The notes under the pieces were generated by a model. That model made no database searches. It had not been told where the DNA came from and saw nothing but the letters and a program-made list of their open reading frames with translations. A stretch of DNA of 64,000 nucleotides from Caballeronia fortuita (GTDB lineage: Bacteria; Pseudomonadota; Gammaproteobacteria; Burkholderiales; Burkholderiaceae). Position 1 is the first letter of the stretch. Every line of letters begins with the position of its first letter. Below are positions 1-8,169 of this stretch, in pieces. The position numbers were made by a program, and so were the translations under genes. Where the stretch lies: assembly GCF_001544835.2 (NCBI RefSeq), contig NZ_FCNX02000013.1, positions 62,001 through 126,000 on the forward strand. The letters run 5' to 3'.

Positions 1-303
1 GATGCCGAGCGTCAGCGACTTGTTGCTGACGCTGCGGACGGTGTTCGCCCATGCCGATTCGATCGAAAGAATCTTCGACGTGACGAGCGCAGCCGCGCCC
101 ACAACGCCCGCGAGCAACGCGCCGCTAAGCGCGCTCGCGCGCGTCGCGCCGGTCACGAAGCTTTGCACTGCCGTCATGCGCTGCGAAGAGCGCGTCGTGC
201 GCATCATCGCCTGATCGATGGCGCGAAGGTTCCGGTTCGCCGAAGCGAAGCCTGAGCCCGTCCTGTCGAGCGCGGAGATTACGATCGTCAGGTTGTTTGC
301 CAT
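1..303 (-). CDS. Phage tail tape measure protein, N-terminal part (runs off left edge)
   Basis: The frame is open from an ATG at 303 to the window edge, giving at least 101 residues. It starts three bases after the gpN-like gene stops, so the two are probably translated from one late mRNA. The N-terminus (MANNLTIVISALDRTG, then a run of polar and Arg-rich helix followed by an Ala/Gly/Val hydrophobic stretch around residues 60-80) is typical of tape measure proteins, which set tail length and sit inside the tail tube. The rest of the gene is outside the window, so length and transmembrane segments cannot be judged. The assignment rests on the N-terminal pattern and on position in a contractile-tail cluster; another long tail protein is possible. 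Order is unusual because Mu places the tape measure before gpN. Confidence 0.6.
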   Translation of the reverse strand, partial: MANNLTIVISALDRTGSGFASANRNLRAIDQAMMRTTRSSQRMTAVQSFVTGATRASALSGALLAGVVGAAALVTSKILSIESAWANTVRSVSNKSLTLGI

Positions 304-306
304 AGA

Positions 307-1734
307 TCAGGTTGCCAGTGCCTTGAAGCTAGTCGGGAAAAATGCAGGGTGGACCGGATCCGCCTGCGAAACCAGTTCGTCCGCTCGCGCCGCGTCGCGA
401 TAGATGCGATTCGCGAGCGTCAGAGACGGCAGCGGCGTTGCGAACGCGAAGGTCCGCATCGCCGGCAAGCTCGCTCCGCGCTGATTCAAGTCCGATACAA
501 CGGCATGCCGCAGAGAGCGCAGGGCGTCATACGTCTCATCGTCGCCTTGATCGCCCGATATGGTCATCTCTGCGTCGATCAGATCGAGCACCTGACTGCG
601 CACGCGCGCCGCGTCGTCGCTCGACGTAGGCTCGTAATTCGATGCGGCCACCGCGATCGAAGCGATGGTCGCGCGCCGGAACAGATCGGAGCATGCGGCT
701 TGCATCGTCGCCATCGCAGTGCCAATCGTCGACGCCGTTGTCGCGCCACTCGGCTCATATCCGGCCAGCGAAGTGAGCAAGCGCATCGAATCAGCCGGAT
801 CTGGCGTCGCCGCCAACATCGCGCTCGTGACCCCTTGTACTGCCGTGGTGAATTCGTCAATCGTCGAGGCGTCAAGATTTCTCGCCGCCGAGTCGAGCGT
901 CGCGGACGCTGCGTCGACATTCGCGCGCGCGAGGGTCGCCGCCTGGGTGAGGCTTTCGACGGTTGCGCCGCTCGTGTCCACTGACGAGCTCGGGAACTTG
1001 CTGAACGTTGGCACCGTGGCACTTCCGGCGAACCGACCAAAGTCACCAGGCAGGTTCGTCAGAAGCCGGAAGAGGTTCCGCGCGTCGCCAACGAAGTTCT
1101 TTGCCGCCGTGTACCAGCCGACGGCCGTGCTCACCGCCGAGCCAAGCACCGCCGCGCCATAAGCGATCGCGGTCAGCGCCGTGCGAGCGAAGTTGAGCGC
1201 GGCCGCGACGTTCAGGTCGCTTGCGGCGCTTTCGACAAGACTTCCGCCCGCCACCGACGTCGCAGGGAAGACACGCGGGCCGCCCTCGATAAATTCGAAC
1301 TCGAACTCGAAGTATCGGCCCTTCTCCCACCGCTCGATCCAGCGGCTGTCCATCAAACTGACGTCTCGCCGACCGTACGTCGGATGCACGAGCGAGCCAG
1401 CGCCTTCCTTCTCGCAGGCTGCAATCAGCAGGTCGCGCTGCGCGATGACGTCGTCGCCAACGACGAACCCGAAGACACGGAAGCGACGGGTACCGCGCCC
1501 GAGATCCTCGACCCACGGCGTGTCGCGCAGCACGTATTCATGCACCTCGTTTCGGCGCCCGAAGGCGCCTTCGCCACCAAGCGATACGAAGGGCACCCCA
1601 CGAAATGACGCGGGCCGCAACTGATCGAAGTACGAGCCCGCGGATCCGCCGAGCCGCGCGGCCAGCGAACTCGCCAGATTGGAGATGCCCGAGGTGGTGC
1701 CGAGCACTGCGCCTGCGCCGCCTCCAATGTTCAT
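307..1734 (-). CDS. DNA circularisation / tail protein, Mu gpN family
   Basis: 475 residues, near the family's usual size. Residues about 30-160 match the DNA circularisation N-terminal domain: a FRGVPF-like start, a conserved VHPTYG segment and an aromatic FEFEFEF strand. A helical, Ala-rich remainder follows. Mu gpN is a baseplate/tail-tip component; the DNA-circularisation name is historical and comes from related phages. The ATG overlaps the stop of the upstream small gene in an ATGA (1731-1734), so translation is coupled. It lies between the tail chaperone genes and a tape-measure-like gene. Confidence 0.8.
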   Translation of the reverse strand: MNIGGGAGAVLGTTSGISNLASSLAARLGGSAGSYFDQLRPASFRGVPFVSLGGEGAFGRRNEVHEYVLRDTPWVEDLGRGTRRFRVFGFVVGDDVIAQRDLLIAACEKEGAGSLVHPTYGRRDVSLMDSRWIERWEKGRYFEFEFEFIEGGPRVFPATSVAGGSLVESAASDLNVAAALNFARTALTAIAYGAAVLGSAVSTAVGWYTAAKNFVGDARNLFRLLTNLPGDFGRFAGSATVPTFSKFPSSSVDTSGATVESLTQAATLARANVDAASATLDSAARNLDASTIDEFTTAVQGVTSAMLAATPDPADSMRLLTSLAGYEPSGATTASTIGTAMATMQAACSDLFRRATIASIAVAASNYEPTSSDDAARVRSQVLDLIDAEMTISGDQGDDETYDALRSLRHAVVSDLNQRGASLPAMRTFAFATPLPSLTLANRIYRDAARADELVSQADPVHPAFFPTSFKALAT

Positions 1735-1952
1735 GCCTTTGCTCCAATCTGTTGTTTCATGCGCTTGGCCTGATCAAGCCAACGCAATGTCTCGGAAAAC
1801 GTCATGCCGTCGGTGTCGTTCGGCCCCCACCGCATGAAATGCGTCAACTCGGCGAGGACATCATCCCAGCCCTCCGGCATGGCCGTGACGGCGGCAATCA
1901 GTCGTCCGAGTTCGCTGTCCGCCGAAGCTGAAAACCGTTGAAGTACGCGCAC
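1731..1952 (-). CDS. Downstream frame of the tail assembly chaperone (gp41' / E'-like), probably made by -1 frameshift
   Basis: This frame overlaps the end of the gp41-like gene by 55 bases and lies in the -1 frame relative to it. Its only nearby start is a GTG inside the upstream gene. The peptide (GWDDVLAELTHFMRW, then a LRWLDQAKRMKQQ helix) resembles the E'/gp41' extensions that many tailed phages add to their chaperone by ribosomal frameshifting. A candidate slip site, GGTTTTC, lies at 1936-1930: the phenylalanine codon TTT can re-pair perfectly one base back. Slippage there would give a fusion of about 242 residues. The frameshift is inferred from layout and from knowledge of the family; no pseudoknot was modelled. 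Confidence 0.6.
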   Translation of the reverse strand: MRVLQRFSASADSELGRLIAAVTAMPEGWDDVLAELTHFMRWGPNDTDGMTFSETLRWLDQAKRMKQQIGAKA

Positions 1953-2458
1953 GCGGCCATGAAGTCGCGCGCGGTCAGCGCGCGCACTGCGTTCTTCGGC
2001 ACTTTCGACACGATGCTGATCAGCGCGATACTCGAGGCGAACGTGCCTCCAGCGGCCGACGCTTTACGTTTCTGCTGATTCGTCGGCTCGCTCAATTCGA
2101 GAGAAGCGACATTCAACGGGCTCTCGTCGGCCGTGAGTTTTACCGGCGACCGGAGAACGAGCTCGAACTCGTCGGCGCTCGCCTTCATACCGCTGATGGC
2201 TTCCTTGCCGAAGGAACCGACGAAGTCAGCCGCCTCGTCGATCTGGCTCGTGTACATCTGATCGATCACATCGACCGGCACGCCGCTAAGCAGCGCGATG
2301 AGGGCGATCTGCAGACCGTAGACACCGGCCGCATTTTCCGCCTTCTCGTACTCGCCTGCGGTCGGCTCGCGCAGCGTGATCGAGTCGACTGTCTTAGCCT
2401 GATCGCCCTTGCCGTAGCTCAGCGCCTTGCGCAGCTGGATTGTTTTTGTGTCGCTCAT
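1898..2458 (-). CDS. Tail assembly chaperone, gp41/E family
   Basis: 186 residues with the family's pattern: a charged N-terminus (MSDTKTIQLRKALSYG), a TLREPTAGEYEKAE-type segment, and a hydrophobic middle helix with LQIALIALLSGVP. In contractile and other long tails these chaperones coat the tape measure before tube polymerisation and are absent from the virion. It sits directly after the tube gene (3-base gap) and overlaps the downstream chaperone frame, the normal order sheath, tube, chaperone. The C-terminal 10 residues would be replaced if the ribosome shifts at 1936-1930. Confidence 0.75.
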   Translation of the reverse strand: MSDTKTIQLRKALSYGKGDQAKTVDSITLREPTAGEYEKAENAAGVYGLQIALIALLSGVPVDVIDQMYTSQIDEAADFVGSFGKEAISGMKASADEFELVLRSPVKLTADESPLNVASLELSEPTNQQKRKASAAGGTFASSIALISIVSKVPKNAVRALTARDFMAACAYFNGFQLRRTANSDD

Positions 2459-2461
2459 CGC

Positions 2462-2836
2462 TTACTGCTCCGTGACCGAGCCCTGCAGGCCTTCCCACTT
2501 GACCGTGAACTTTGCTTCGGTCGTGTCAACTTCCTGTGCTTCGACCGTCCACATGTTGCGTCCGATGATCGTCTTGCCGTTCGCGAGCTCGAGCACCACC
2601 GTGTTGCTGCGCATGGCGTTGATCGCAGCGAGACTGACGCCACCTGAGTCGCGGATCGACGCCGAAATAGACGGTGCTTTCGGCTTTTCGCTAAAGCCAT
2701 GCACCGTATCCTGTCCTGCGAGCGACTCGCGCGTCACAGTGCCGACGTCGTACCGCAACTCGCCTTCGAGCTGGTAGTTGACGCCGTCGATCGTGATATA
2801 CGCGGTGCCGGCGATGAAATTCGTGTTGTTCGCCAT
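2462..2836 (-). CDS. Phage tail tube protein (Mu gpM family)
   Basis: 124 residues from the ATG at 2836, which has a good ribosome site (GGAG nine bases upstream); the open frame extends 12 codons further without one. The sequence is a small beta-rich protein with GTAYITIDGVNY and a DTVHGFSEKPKAP loop, typical of Mu-type tube subunits, which stack as hexamers inside the sheath. In most Mu-type tails the tube gene directly follows the sheath gene. Here an HNH-type gene and two hairpins have come between them. Confidence 0.8.
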   Translation of the reverse strand: MANNTNFIAGTAYITIDGVNYQLEGELRYDVGTVTRESLAGQDTVHGFSEKPKAPSISASIRDSGGVSLAAINAMRSNTVVLELANGKTIIGRNMWTVEAQEVDTTEAKFTVKWEGLQGSVTEQ

Positions 2837-2856
2837 CGTTGGCTTCTCCACAAATG

Positions 2857-2880
2857 AAAAAGGGCACCGCAAAGGTGCCC
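2857..2880 (-). terminator. Intrinsic terminator just upstream of the tube gene
   Basis: On the minus strand GGGCACC, a 5-base loop and GGTGCCC form a perfect 7-bp stem (2862-2880) followed by TTTTTC. It comes after the HNH gene and 20 bases before the tube start, so transcription must read through it for the tube to be made from the late promoter. Confidence 0.8.
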
Positions 2881-2904
2881 TATGAATATTCGCTTCAGGA
2901 ACTG

Positions 2905-3550
2905 CTACGCCGCCAGCAATTCGGCAATCAATTTGTTAGCTTTCCGCTTGTTCTGGTCCGCAGTGATCACGCGGAGATTTGCCAGTACGTGCAGTCCACA
3001 AACCGCTTTCCCACGAAGCGGCACAATATGATCGACATGGTGTTCAATTCCCGTCTCTTCCGTGATGCGACGCGCCTCTGTGTAAAGGGCAACGATTTTA
3101 TCCCGCTCCGACCAAAAGGGCGTCGCTTTAAGTTTCGCCGCCTGGCGCTGCATTACATGAAAGACTTGCAATGCCCCGCACTTGTGCTTGTACTTTTTAA
3201 CGCGATTCCAGTTGGCTTTCCGCCATTCCCGATCTTTTGCTAAAAGCCGCTCTGCATATTCCGGATCTGAACGAAGCCTGCGTTTCAAATGACGCAGCCT
3301 CACAAGTTCAGCCTTTCTGAACTCCGGATCAGAGTCGTATCTCTTCTTCGCACTCCTCGCCACAGCGCGGCAGTGCTTTTCACGCTCGATCGGATCTTTC
3401 CGCTTCTCGACGGCTTTTCGCAGCGCATTCTTTGCAGGCAGATGCCAGTCTCAGCCTCCCCTGCGCGCGGGGACTATAAAACTGCGTGGTCGCAGGCTTA
3501 CTAAGCCCGCACCCGGTGCAAGCCTTCATGGCAAAATCTTGGTCAGCCAT
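2905..3550 (-). pseudogene. HNH endonuclease with N-terminal zinc finger, split by a frameshift
   Basis: Two frames make up one apparent protein. The first starts at ATG 3550 (or 3529) and encodes 56 residues with Cys pairs CTGC (11-14) and CKEC (39-42), then stops at 3380-3382. The second, in the +1 frame, is open from upstream of 3382 and reads KDPIEREKHCRAVARSAKKRY, then a basic helical region and an HNH core HHVDHIVPLRG with LHVLANLRVI and a final N-K-R-K-A-N motif, ending at 2905. Phage HNH nucleases of this kind commonly have exactly this order: zinc finger, basic helix, HNH. Losing one base between about 3382 and 3430 would join them. The second frame alone could start at GTG 3363 (152 residues) and keep the catalytic core. 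It lies between sheath and tube genes, an insertion typical of homing endonucleases. Whether it is inactivated, frameshifted or a sequencing error cannot be told here. Confidence 0.65.
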
Positions 3551-3579
3551 CTTTCACTCGGCGAAGTGGATGCTGGATA

Positions 3580-3616
3580 GGAAGCCCCGATCGTGTTAGC
3601 GCACATCGGGGCTTCC
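3580..3616. other. Long hairpin between sheath gene and HNH gene
   Basis: GGAAGCCCCGAT (3580-3591) and ATCGGGGCTTCC (3605-3616) form a perfect 12-bp stem with a 13-base loop. It begins five bases after the sheath stop. There is no good T-run on the minus-strand side (TATCC) and only a short CCATTTTA on the plus side, so it is a weak terminator or an RNA-processing/stability element. Confidence 0.55.
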
Positions 3617-3621
3617 CCATT

Positions 3622-5109
3622 TTATGATGCCGACAGCCTGAACTGGGCAAGCAGCGCAAAAATTCTGAGTTGGTTAACGAGAACTCCTGGCCATAGCACG
3701 TCGACCCGATTCGGGTTCTGCGCGTTTTGCTCGACGATGATCGACTGAGCGAACTTATCGCTGCCCTGCACGTAGCCTTCGTATTCCATCGCCTGATATT
3801 CAGCGATCTGATCAGCCTTGATGATGTTCGGCGTCACGATGCCGGCGCCCGGGCCGAAGCGCGTGCCGTTGGCCGCGAGCTTGACGCGCGCATACTTCGA
3901 CGTCACCAGCGTGCGCAAGCGACGCAGCACGTACGCAAGCAGGAACATCGTCTCGACTTCGAGATAGCTGTTGTCCGGCTGCCCGAACGCATTCGTCTGG
4001 TAGCTCGTGATCAGGTTCTCGATTGCGACCGTGCCGTCGTCACCGACCGTGAACGTGGCGATGCCGTCATAGAGCAGCGTATTGCGTTGGCTCAGGTTAA
4101 AGCGCGACTGCAGCGGCGGCGCCAGCACTCCCGTCAGCGCGACGGTCTGCATCGGCACGCCCGGATCAGCGCGCACGCTCACCGCGGTCACCGCCGCAAT
4201 CGCGGCCGCCCATTGCCATGCAGGCGTCGGCGAGTCGTTGAAGCCCATGATCGACTCGTGCTGATTATTCCGCGCCGTGCCGAACATGGTGAGCCCTGCC
4301 CATGTGCTGCGGTACGCGACAAACACGTGACCGTACACCTGCTGTTGCCAGCTCCAGCGGCCGGTCGAGTCGTTCAGGAACGCCTTCAGCGCGTCGAGCG
4401 ACGTCGTATCGGTGAACGCGCACGCGATGAAGTCGAACGGCATATCCTGAAGATTGCCGAGCGCCGTCGTGAGAGTCGGATTCGTCGTACCGCCCGCCAT
4501 CGCCGTGATCGTCGCGACGAGACCGGTCGGCAGCGCCTCGCCAGCCGTCGTGCCGATGTAGTTGAAGCGGACATCGATGTCGTTGCCGACAAGACCCTTG
4601 TTGTCGGCCGTCAGCGTTACGGTGCTCGTCGATGCGGCTGCAGTGACGGGCATCGACGGAATCAGATTGATCGCCGCGGCGACAGCGGTCGCAATCTGTG
4701 CAGTCGTCTGGCCGGCCGTCACCGGCACGGTGACAAGCTGACCGGCGATATACAGCGAGATCGTGCCATTGGCCGTCGGCGCCGACGTAAAGGCGATCGT
4801 ACCGCTCGCCGGCACCGCGCCGCCGGCGTCCTGGACCGGCAGATACCAGAGTTCGCCGAACTGATCGTTCTGACGATATGCCGCTGTCATCAGCGCGAGC
4901 ACACTGTTCGCGCCGGCTTGGACGTTCGCGTCGCCCGTGCCCGATGAGATGAGGGGCACATTCGGCGTCGCGATGCCGGCCGACGTCATCGGACCGATGA
5001 GCAGCGCGCGCTGGTTCGCAACCGCGGAGTTCGCGTGCGAATTGTCGATCTCTGCGAAGAACAACGGCGTGCGGATGTTCTGCGGGATTTGCTTGAACGG
5101 GATGGTCAT
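3622..5109 (-). CDS. Contractile tail sheath protein (Mu gpL family)
   Basis: 495 residues, the usual length. The N-terminus (IPFKQIPQNIRTPLFFAEIDNS) and the conserved segments RALLIGPMTSAG, a middle Thr/Val/Ala-rich beta region and the C-terminal INQLRIFALLAQFRL-type end identify the Mu-type sheath. This protein forms the outer contractile layer, so the phage is a myovirus-type particle. It is coupled by an ATGA overlap to the DUF2635 gene upstream. A 12-bp hairpin follows its stop. Confidence 0.9.
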   Translation of the reverse strand: MTIPFKQIPQNIRTPLFFAEIDNSHANSAVANQRALLIGPMTSAGIATPNVPLISSGTGDANVQAGANSVLALMTAAYRQNDQFGELWYLPVQDAGGAVPASGTIAFTSAPTANGTISLYIAGQLVTVPVTAGQTTAQIATAVAAAINLIPSMPVTAAASTSTVTLTADNKGLVGNDIDVRFNYIGTTAGEALPTGLVATITAMAGGTTNPTLTTALGNLQDMPFDFIACAFTDTTSLDALKAFLNDSTGRWSWQQQVYGHVFVAYRSTWAGLTMFGTARNNQHESIMGFNDSPTPAWQWAAAIAAVTAVSVRADPGVPMQTVALTGVLAPPLQSRFNLSQRNTLLYDGIATFTVGDDGTVAIENLITSYQTNAFGQPDNSYLEVETMFLLAYVLRRLRTLVTSKYARVKLAANGTRFGPGAGIVTPNIIKADQIAEYQAMEYEGYVQGSDKFAQSIIVEQNAQNPNRVDVLWPGVLVNQLRIFALLAQFRLSAS

Positions 5110-5402
5110 TGTTTTTCGACCTCTTCATCAGTTGCCGCCGCATTGGCTGCCGGTTGATCGCTCGACGCAGCATTCGCGTCAGCGGCGGCTTTGGCTTGCG
5201 CTTCGCGCACGGCCTCTGCATCGGCCTCCGCCCTTTCTTGCGCTGCTTGGAATTCCTTCGCGCTTACCTCGACGAGGTCACCGTCATTGAGCACGCGGGT
5301 CCAGAAGATGTCGCCGTCCGGCACCACGATGCCTTCGTCCGGCAGCAACTGCTTCGTAACCGGATGCCGCACTTTGAGGCCCGGTGCAGGTTTGACGATC
5401 AT
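5106..5402 (-). CDS. DUF2635 protein (Mu gp38-like)
   Basis: 98 residues. The first 45 (MIVKPAPGLKVRHPVTKQLL, then PDGDIFWTRVLNDGD) match the small DUF2635 proteins found directly upstream of Mu-type sheath genes; their exact role in tail assembly is unknown. The C-terminal half is an acidic Ala/Glu/Gln tail longer than in most relatives and low in complexity. It overlaps the sheath start by four bases, indicating coupled translation. Confidence 0.7.
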   Translation of the reverse strand: MIVKPAPGLKVRHPVTKQLLPDEGIVVPDGDIFWTRVLNDGDLVEVSAKEFQAAQERAEADAEAVREAQAKAAADANAASSDQPAANAAATDEEVEKQ

Positions 5403-5411
5403 TCGTCGCTC

Positions 5412-6017
5412 CTATTGAGGAAATTGAACGTTGACCTCGCCTTCCGCGCGGCCGTCTGGGCCCTGCGTGCGCGGGGCCGGCGTGACAGCGTCGGGGAATG
5501 GCGGGTTCGGGTATGTGCCGTTCGGATCGGCGACGTTTGTGAGGTCCGCCGTCACGTCCATCGCGAGCAACTGCGTGTTGATGTCGGGATAGAACGTCTC
5601 TACAAACTCAATGCCCAGAAGGATCGAGAGGCCGCCTACGTGCGTCGAGCCATCAGCGGTCACTTCCGTTTCGGTGTCGCAGAACGGGAAGTCCTGCGCG
5701 ATGCGGCGCAACGGAATACTCTTGAAGATCGCCTCTTCGATTTCCGCGCCGAGCGTTTCCAGCGCGAGAAGCGCGGCCGCCCCGGAAGCCGCCGACACCT
5801 CTGCCTTGATCTCGAAGGCCGCCACCGTCGTGAACGCCGTCGGACCATTTCGGCCATTCGACTGCTTCCGCTCCTTCGCAGGCCGCATCTTGATCGCGGG
5901 CAATTTGGGCGTCGCTACATTCCAGTCACCTGGCGAATACACAGCCACGTCCGGAATCGACTGCAAGATCGAGAGAAGCACGCCGCGCAATTGCGCGCGG
6001 CCGGTTTGATCAGGCAT
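5412..6017 (-). CDS. Putative tail terminator/completion protein (Mu gp37 position)
   Basis: 201 residues from the ATG at 6017, which overlaps the upstream stop by eight bases; a longer frame from 6065 lacks support. The protein begins PDQTGRAQLRGVLLSILQ and has a middle with FTTVAAFEIKAEVSA and LLALETLGAEIEEAIF, a fold pattern common to small tail-terminator proteins that cap the tail tube. Its position between the FII-like gene and DUF2635/sheath matches Mu gp37. No catalytic motif is seen. The family call is by position and general pattern only. Confidence 0.45.
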   Translation of the reverse strand: MPDQTGRAQLRGVLLSILQSIPDVAVYSPGDWNVATPKLPAIKMRPAKERKQSNGRNGPTAFTTVAAFEIKAEVSAASGAAALLALETLGAEIEEAIFKSIPLRRIAQDFPFCDTETEVTADGSTHVGGLSILLGIEFVETFYPDINTQLLAMDVTADLTNVADPNGTYPNPPFPDAVTPAPRTQGPDGRAEGEVNVQFPQ

Positions 6018-6348
6018 CGGTTTGTCCCGGAACGTTGAGCATAAGCCGGCCGCCGCCGTGGCCATCGAGATGGACCTCGCGCACTTGCCACTGCTCGCCC
6101 GTCTTGTTGATCATCAGCGTGTCGTACTGCTGCGGCTCAATGGGGAACTGAGAGACCTGAATTCCGACCGTCGGTTGCTGCGTGACGACCGTCGACCCGG
6201 TCACCGGATCGACGCCGAAGAACGCCTTGTCATAAGCGCCGGTGATCTGGAACGAGCCACCGTCGACAGGCATATAGGTTATCGCCGTCCCGAACTGCGC
6301 CATCAGAGGGCCGAGGATCTTGCCGTCGACGATGTCGTCCCAGTCCAT
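6010..6348 (-). CDS. Head-tail joining protein, lambda FII-like
   Basis: 112 residues, close to lambda FII (117). It starts MDWDDIVDGKILGPLMAQFG and ends with the beta-rich EQWQVREVHLDGHGGGRLML segment expected of the FII attachment fold, which binds the completed portal-gpW neck and receives the tail. It follows a small gene at the FI position and overlaps the next gene, so it is part of the continuous late operon. Confidence 0.6.
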   Translation of the reverse strand: MDWDDIVDGKILGPLMAQFGTAITYMPVDGGSFQITGAYDKAFFGVDPVTGSTVVTQQPTVGIQVSQFPIEPQQYDTLMINKTGEQWQVREVHLDGHGGGRLMLNVPGQTDA

Positions 6349-6351
6349 CGT

Positions 6352-6597
6352 TCACTCCGTGCGGTCGATTGATACCTGGCCGCCGGTGATCTGCGCGCCT
6401 TCGAGCTTCACTTCCTCGACCCTTTCGGGGACGAGGTAACCAAGTTCGCGCAAGCGCTTGACCTCGGACTCGGGCAGCTTCACCTTTTGACCAGTCGTGC
6501 GGATGATGTCGACGACCTCGTCGCCACTCTTGACTCGGTCGTGGATCGTGCGATTGCGCGCGACAACGGCTTCAACCATCTTTTCGTTGGTAGCCAT
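6352..6597 (-). CDS. Small late protein of unknown function (FI position)
   Basis: 81 residues from the ATG at 6597, chosen for its GAGGT ribosome site six bases upstream; an upstream in-frame start at 6633 would overlap the capsid gene. It is a hydrophilic protein with a short helical segment (ESEVKRLRELGYLVPERVEEVK). It lies where lambda carries FI, between major capsid and FII, but no clear similarity to FI is visible. A role in head completion or DNA packaging is an inference from position alone. Confidence 0.5.
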   Translation of the reverse strand: MATNEKMVEAVVARNRTIHDRVKSGDEVVDIIRTTGQKVKLPESEVKRLRELGYLVPERVEEVKLEGAQITGGQVSIDRTE

Positions 6598-6604
6598 AGT
6601 CACC

Positions 6605-7651
6605 TCACGCGACGGTTGCCGCGAGCGCAGCATTGACGCGGCTCGGGATGATGACCGGGGCCGACTGCATCATCATGAAGCGTTGCGCCGGATCGTTTTC
6701 AAGCCACGTCTTCGGAGCGAACGGAAGCGCCGCATAGTTGAACGCCGGGTCTTCGATGATGCCGAAGCCACGCGTGCCCTGAAGGTCGGGACCAGTCATG
6801 ATCAGCGAGCCATCGGGGAGCATCGGCTGCTCAACGTTGTTGTCGTCCACGTACCAGTCGTTGTACAGCCAGAGGTTGTATTGACCCCACACACCTTTTG
6901 CGACTGCGCCACGCTGAATCTGCGCGCCGACGTTCAGCACATTGCCGTTCTCACCGAGGGCCGGATAGAGAATCGCGCCTTTCAGGACAGGATCCAGCTT
7001 GAAGCCATTCCACGCTTTCGGCGTGAAGATGATGTCCGTTGCGACCGCGCCCGACGACTTCAAGATCTGCTGTTGCCACGTCTCGACGTTAGCAGTCGGG
7101 TTCGCGGTGCCGGCCGTGATGTTCGCTGCCGTCCACTGAGCGCCGCCGGTCAGCGCGATCGTCAGCGAGCCATCCCGGCCGAAGTCGATCACGGTTGTCG
7201 GGAAGCCTTCACCGGAAACTGTCAGCGTGCCCGTCAGCAGCACCTGCGCGGCCATCCATTCGAGACGGCGCGTCAGCATGTCGATCTGGTCGTTGAGCTC
7301 GAACTCCAAGTTCATCTGTTCGCGGACTTCCGGGTCCAGCGCGCCACCGATGCGCTCGCCGATCATGCGTCGGACGGGCTTGCGCAGATCCGGTGCGCGC
7401 TTGTCCTTGATGTAGGGCGGCTTGAACGTGTTCGTCTGGTAACGGCGGCTCTCGACGAGCTTGCCTTCAACCAGCGGCGAGCAGAACGGCGACATGCGAC
7501 GCTTGCCGACATCCACGTCGATGGAGACGAACTCTGAGTCCGACATCACGATGTTCGTGAAATAGCGGTCCAGCAGCCAGCTCTGCGCCAACTTCAAGTT
7601 TTCGACAACCCCGATCAGGGTGTTCGTATCAAAAATCAGGTTTCCGGGCAT
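6605..7651 (-). CDS. Major capsid protein, lambda gpE family
   Basis: 348 residues (lambda gpE has 341). It opens with NLIFDTNTLIGVVENLK and has the family's FTNIVMSDSEFVSIDVDVGKR, ARRMIGERIGG-type and EFELNDQIDMLTRRLEW segments. The protein forms the icosahedral shell and is decorated by the gpD-like protein encoded just upstream. A strong terminator lies 28 bases before its ATG, so its transcription depends on read-through or antitermination. Confidence 0.9.
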   Translation of the reverse strand: MPGNLIFDTNTLIGVVENLKLAQSWLLDRYFTNIVMSDSEFVSIDVDVGKRRMSPFCSPLVEGKLVESRRYQTNTFKPPYIKDKRAPDLRKPVRRMIGERIGGALDPEVREQMNLEFELNDQIDMLTRRLEWMAAQVLLTGTLTVSGEGFPTTVIDFGRDGSLTIALTGGAQWTAANITAGTANPTANVETWQQQILKSSGAVATDIIFTPKAWNGFKLDPVLKGAILYPALGENGNVLNVGAQIQRGAVAKGVWGQYNLWLYNDWYVDDNNVEQPMLPDGSLIMTGPDLQGTRGFGIIEDPAFNYAALPFAPKTWLENDPAQRFMMMQSAPVIIPSRVNAALAATVA

Positions 7652-7679
7652 TGCTCTCTCCGAGTGTGTGGCCCAAATG

Positions 7680-7704
7680 AAAAAGCCCCGCTCGGTGGCG
7701 GGGC
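7680..7704 (-). terminator. Intrinsic terminator between gpD and capsid genes
   Basis: Minus strand: GCCCCGC, six-base loop, GCGGGGC (7-bp stem, 7685-7704) followed by TTTTT. It sits just in front of the major capsid gene with no room for a promoter between them. Confidence 0.8.
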
Positions 7705-7728
7705 CTTCACATCAGTTCGATTAAGGGT

Positions 7729-8142
7729 TTAGCTCGGGTCAGCAGCCGTGACCGAGGACTTGAGGTGGATGCCGAGCGGGCGCAGCACGTCTTGTGCTGC
7801 GGTCGCGGTGATACCCGTGCCGAGCGTGACCGCGTTCACGTTGAACTCGCCTTCGAGGAACGCGCCAGCGACAACATCGCCACCGCTGCCGTCAGCGTTG
7901 TCAGCCAAGATCGCCGTCGGCGTTTGGCTACCATCGGACGATGCCGCCAGTGCGATGGTGAACTTGCCGCTCGCCGTGATCTTTCCGAGCACGGTACCGC
8001 GCACGAACGGGCCGCCGGTGATCGTCACATTCCGGGTGACGAGCTGCTTCGGGCCCGCGATCAGTTGATCGGGAATGAAGGTCTGCGCGGATGCCGACGG
8101 GACCTGGGGGTTCTCCCCGACCGTGGTAGGAGTCAATGCCAT
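7729..8142 (-). CDS. Capsid decoration protein, lambda gpD family
   Basis: 137 residues, a little longer than lambda gpD (110). The beta-tulip pattern is clear: FIPDQLIAGPKQLVTRNVTI, GPFVRGTVLGKITASGKFTIA, and AILADNADGSGGDVVAGAFL. Trimers of such proteins clamp the expanded capsid at three-fold axes. A ribosome site (GGAGA) precedes the ATG. It lies between scaffold and capsid genes as in lambda. Confidence 0.85.
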   Translation of the reverse strand: MALTPTTVGENPQVPSASAQTFIPDQLIAGPKQLVTRNVTITGGPFVRGTVLGKITASGKFTIALAASSDGSQTPTAILADNADGSGGDVVAGAFLEGEFNVNAVTLGTGITATAAQDVLRPLGIHLKSSVTAADPS

Positions 8143-8169
8143 CTGAGTTTCTCCGGGTGTGGGGAGGGT

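Noticed and set aside
3380..3430. Programmed frameshift in the HNH gene
   Set aside because: No slippery run or rare-codon/stop arrangement typical of +1 sites was seen; mutation or sequence error is simpler.
3727..4947. Long rightward frame across the tail sheath gene
   Set aside because: Arg/His-rich translation typical of a shadow frame in high-GC DNA; the sheath on the other strand is certain.
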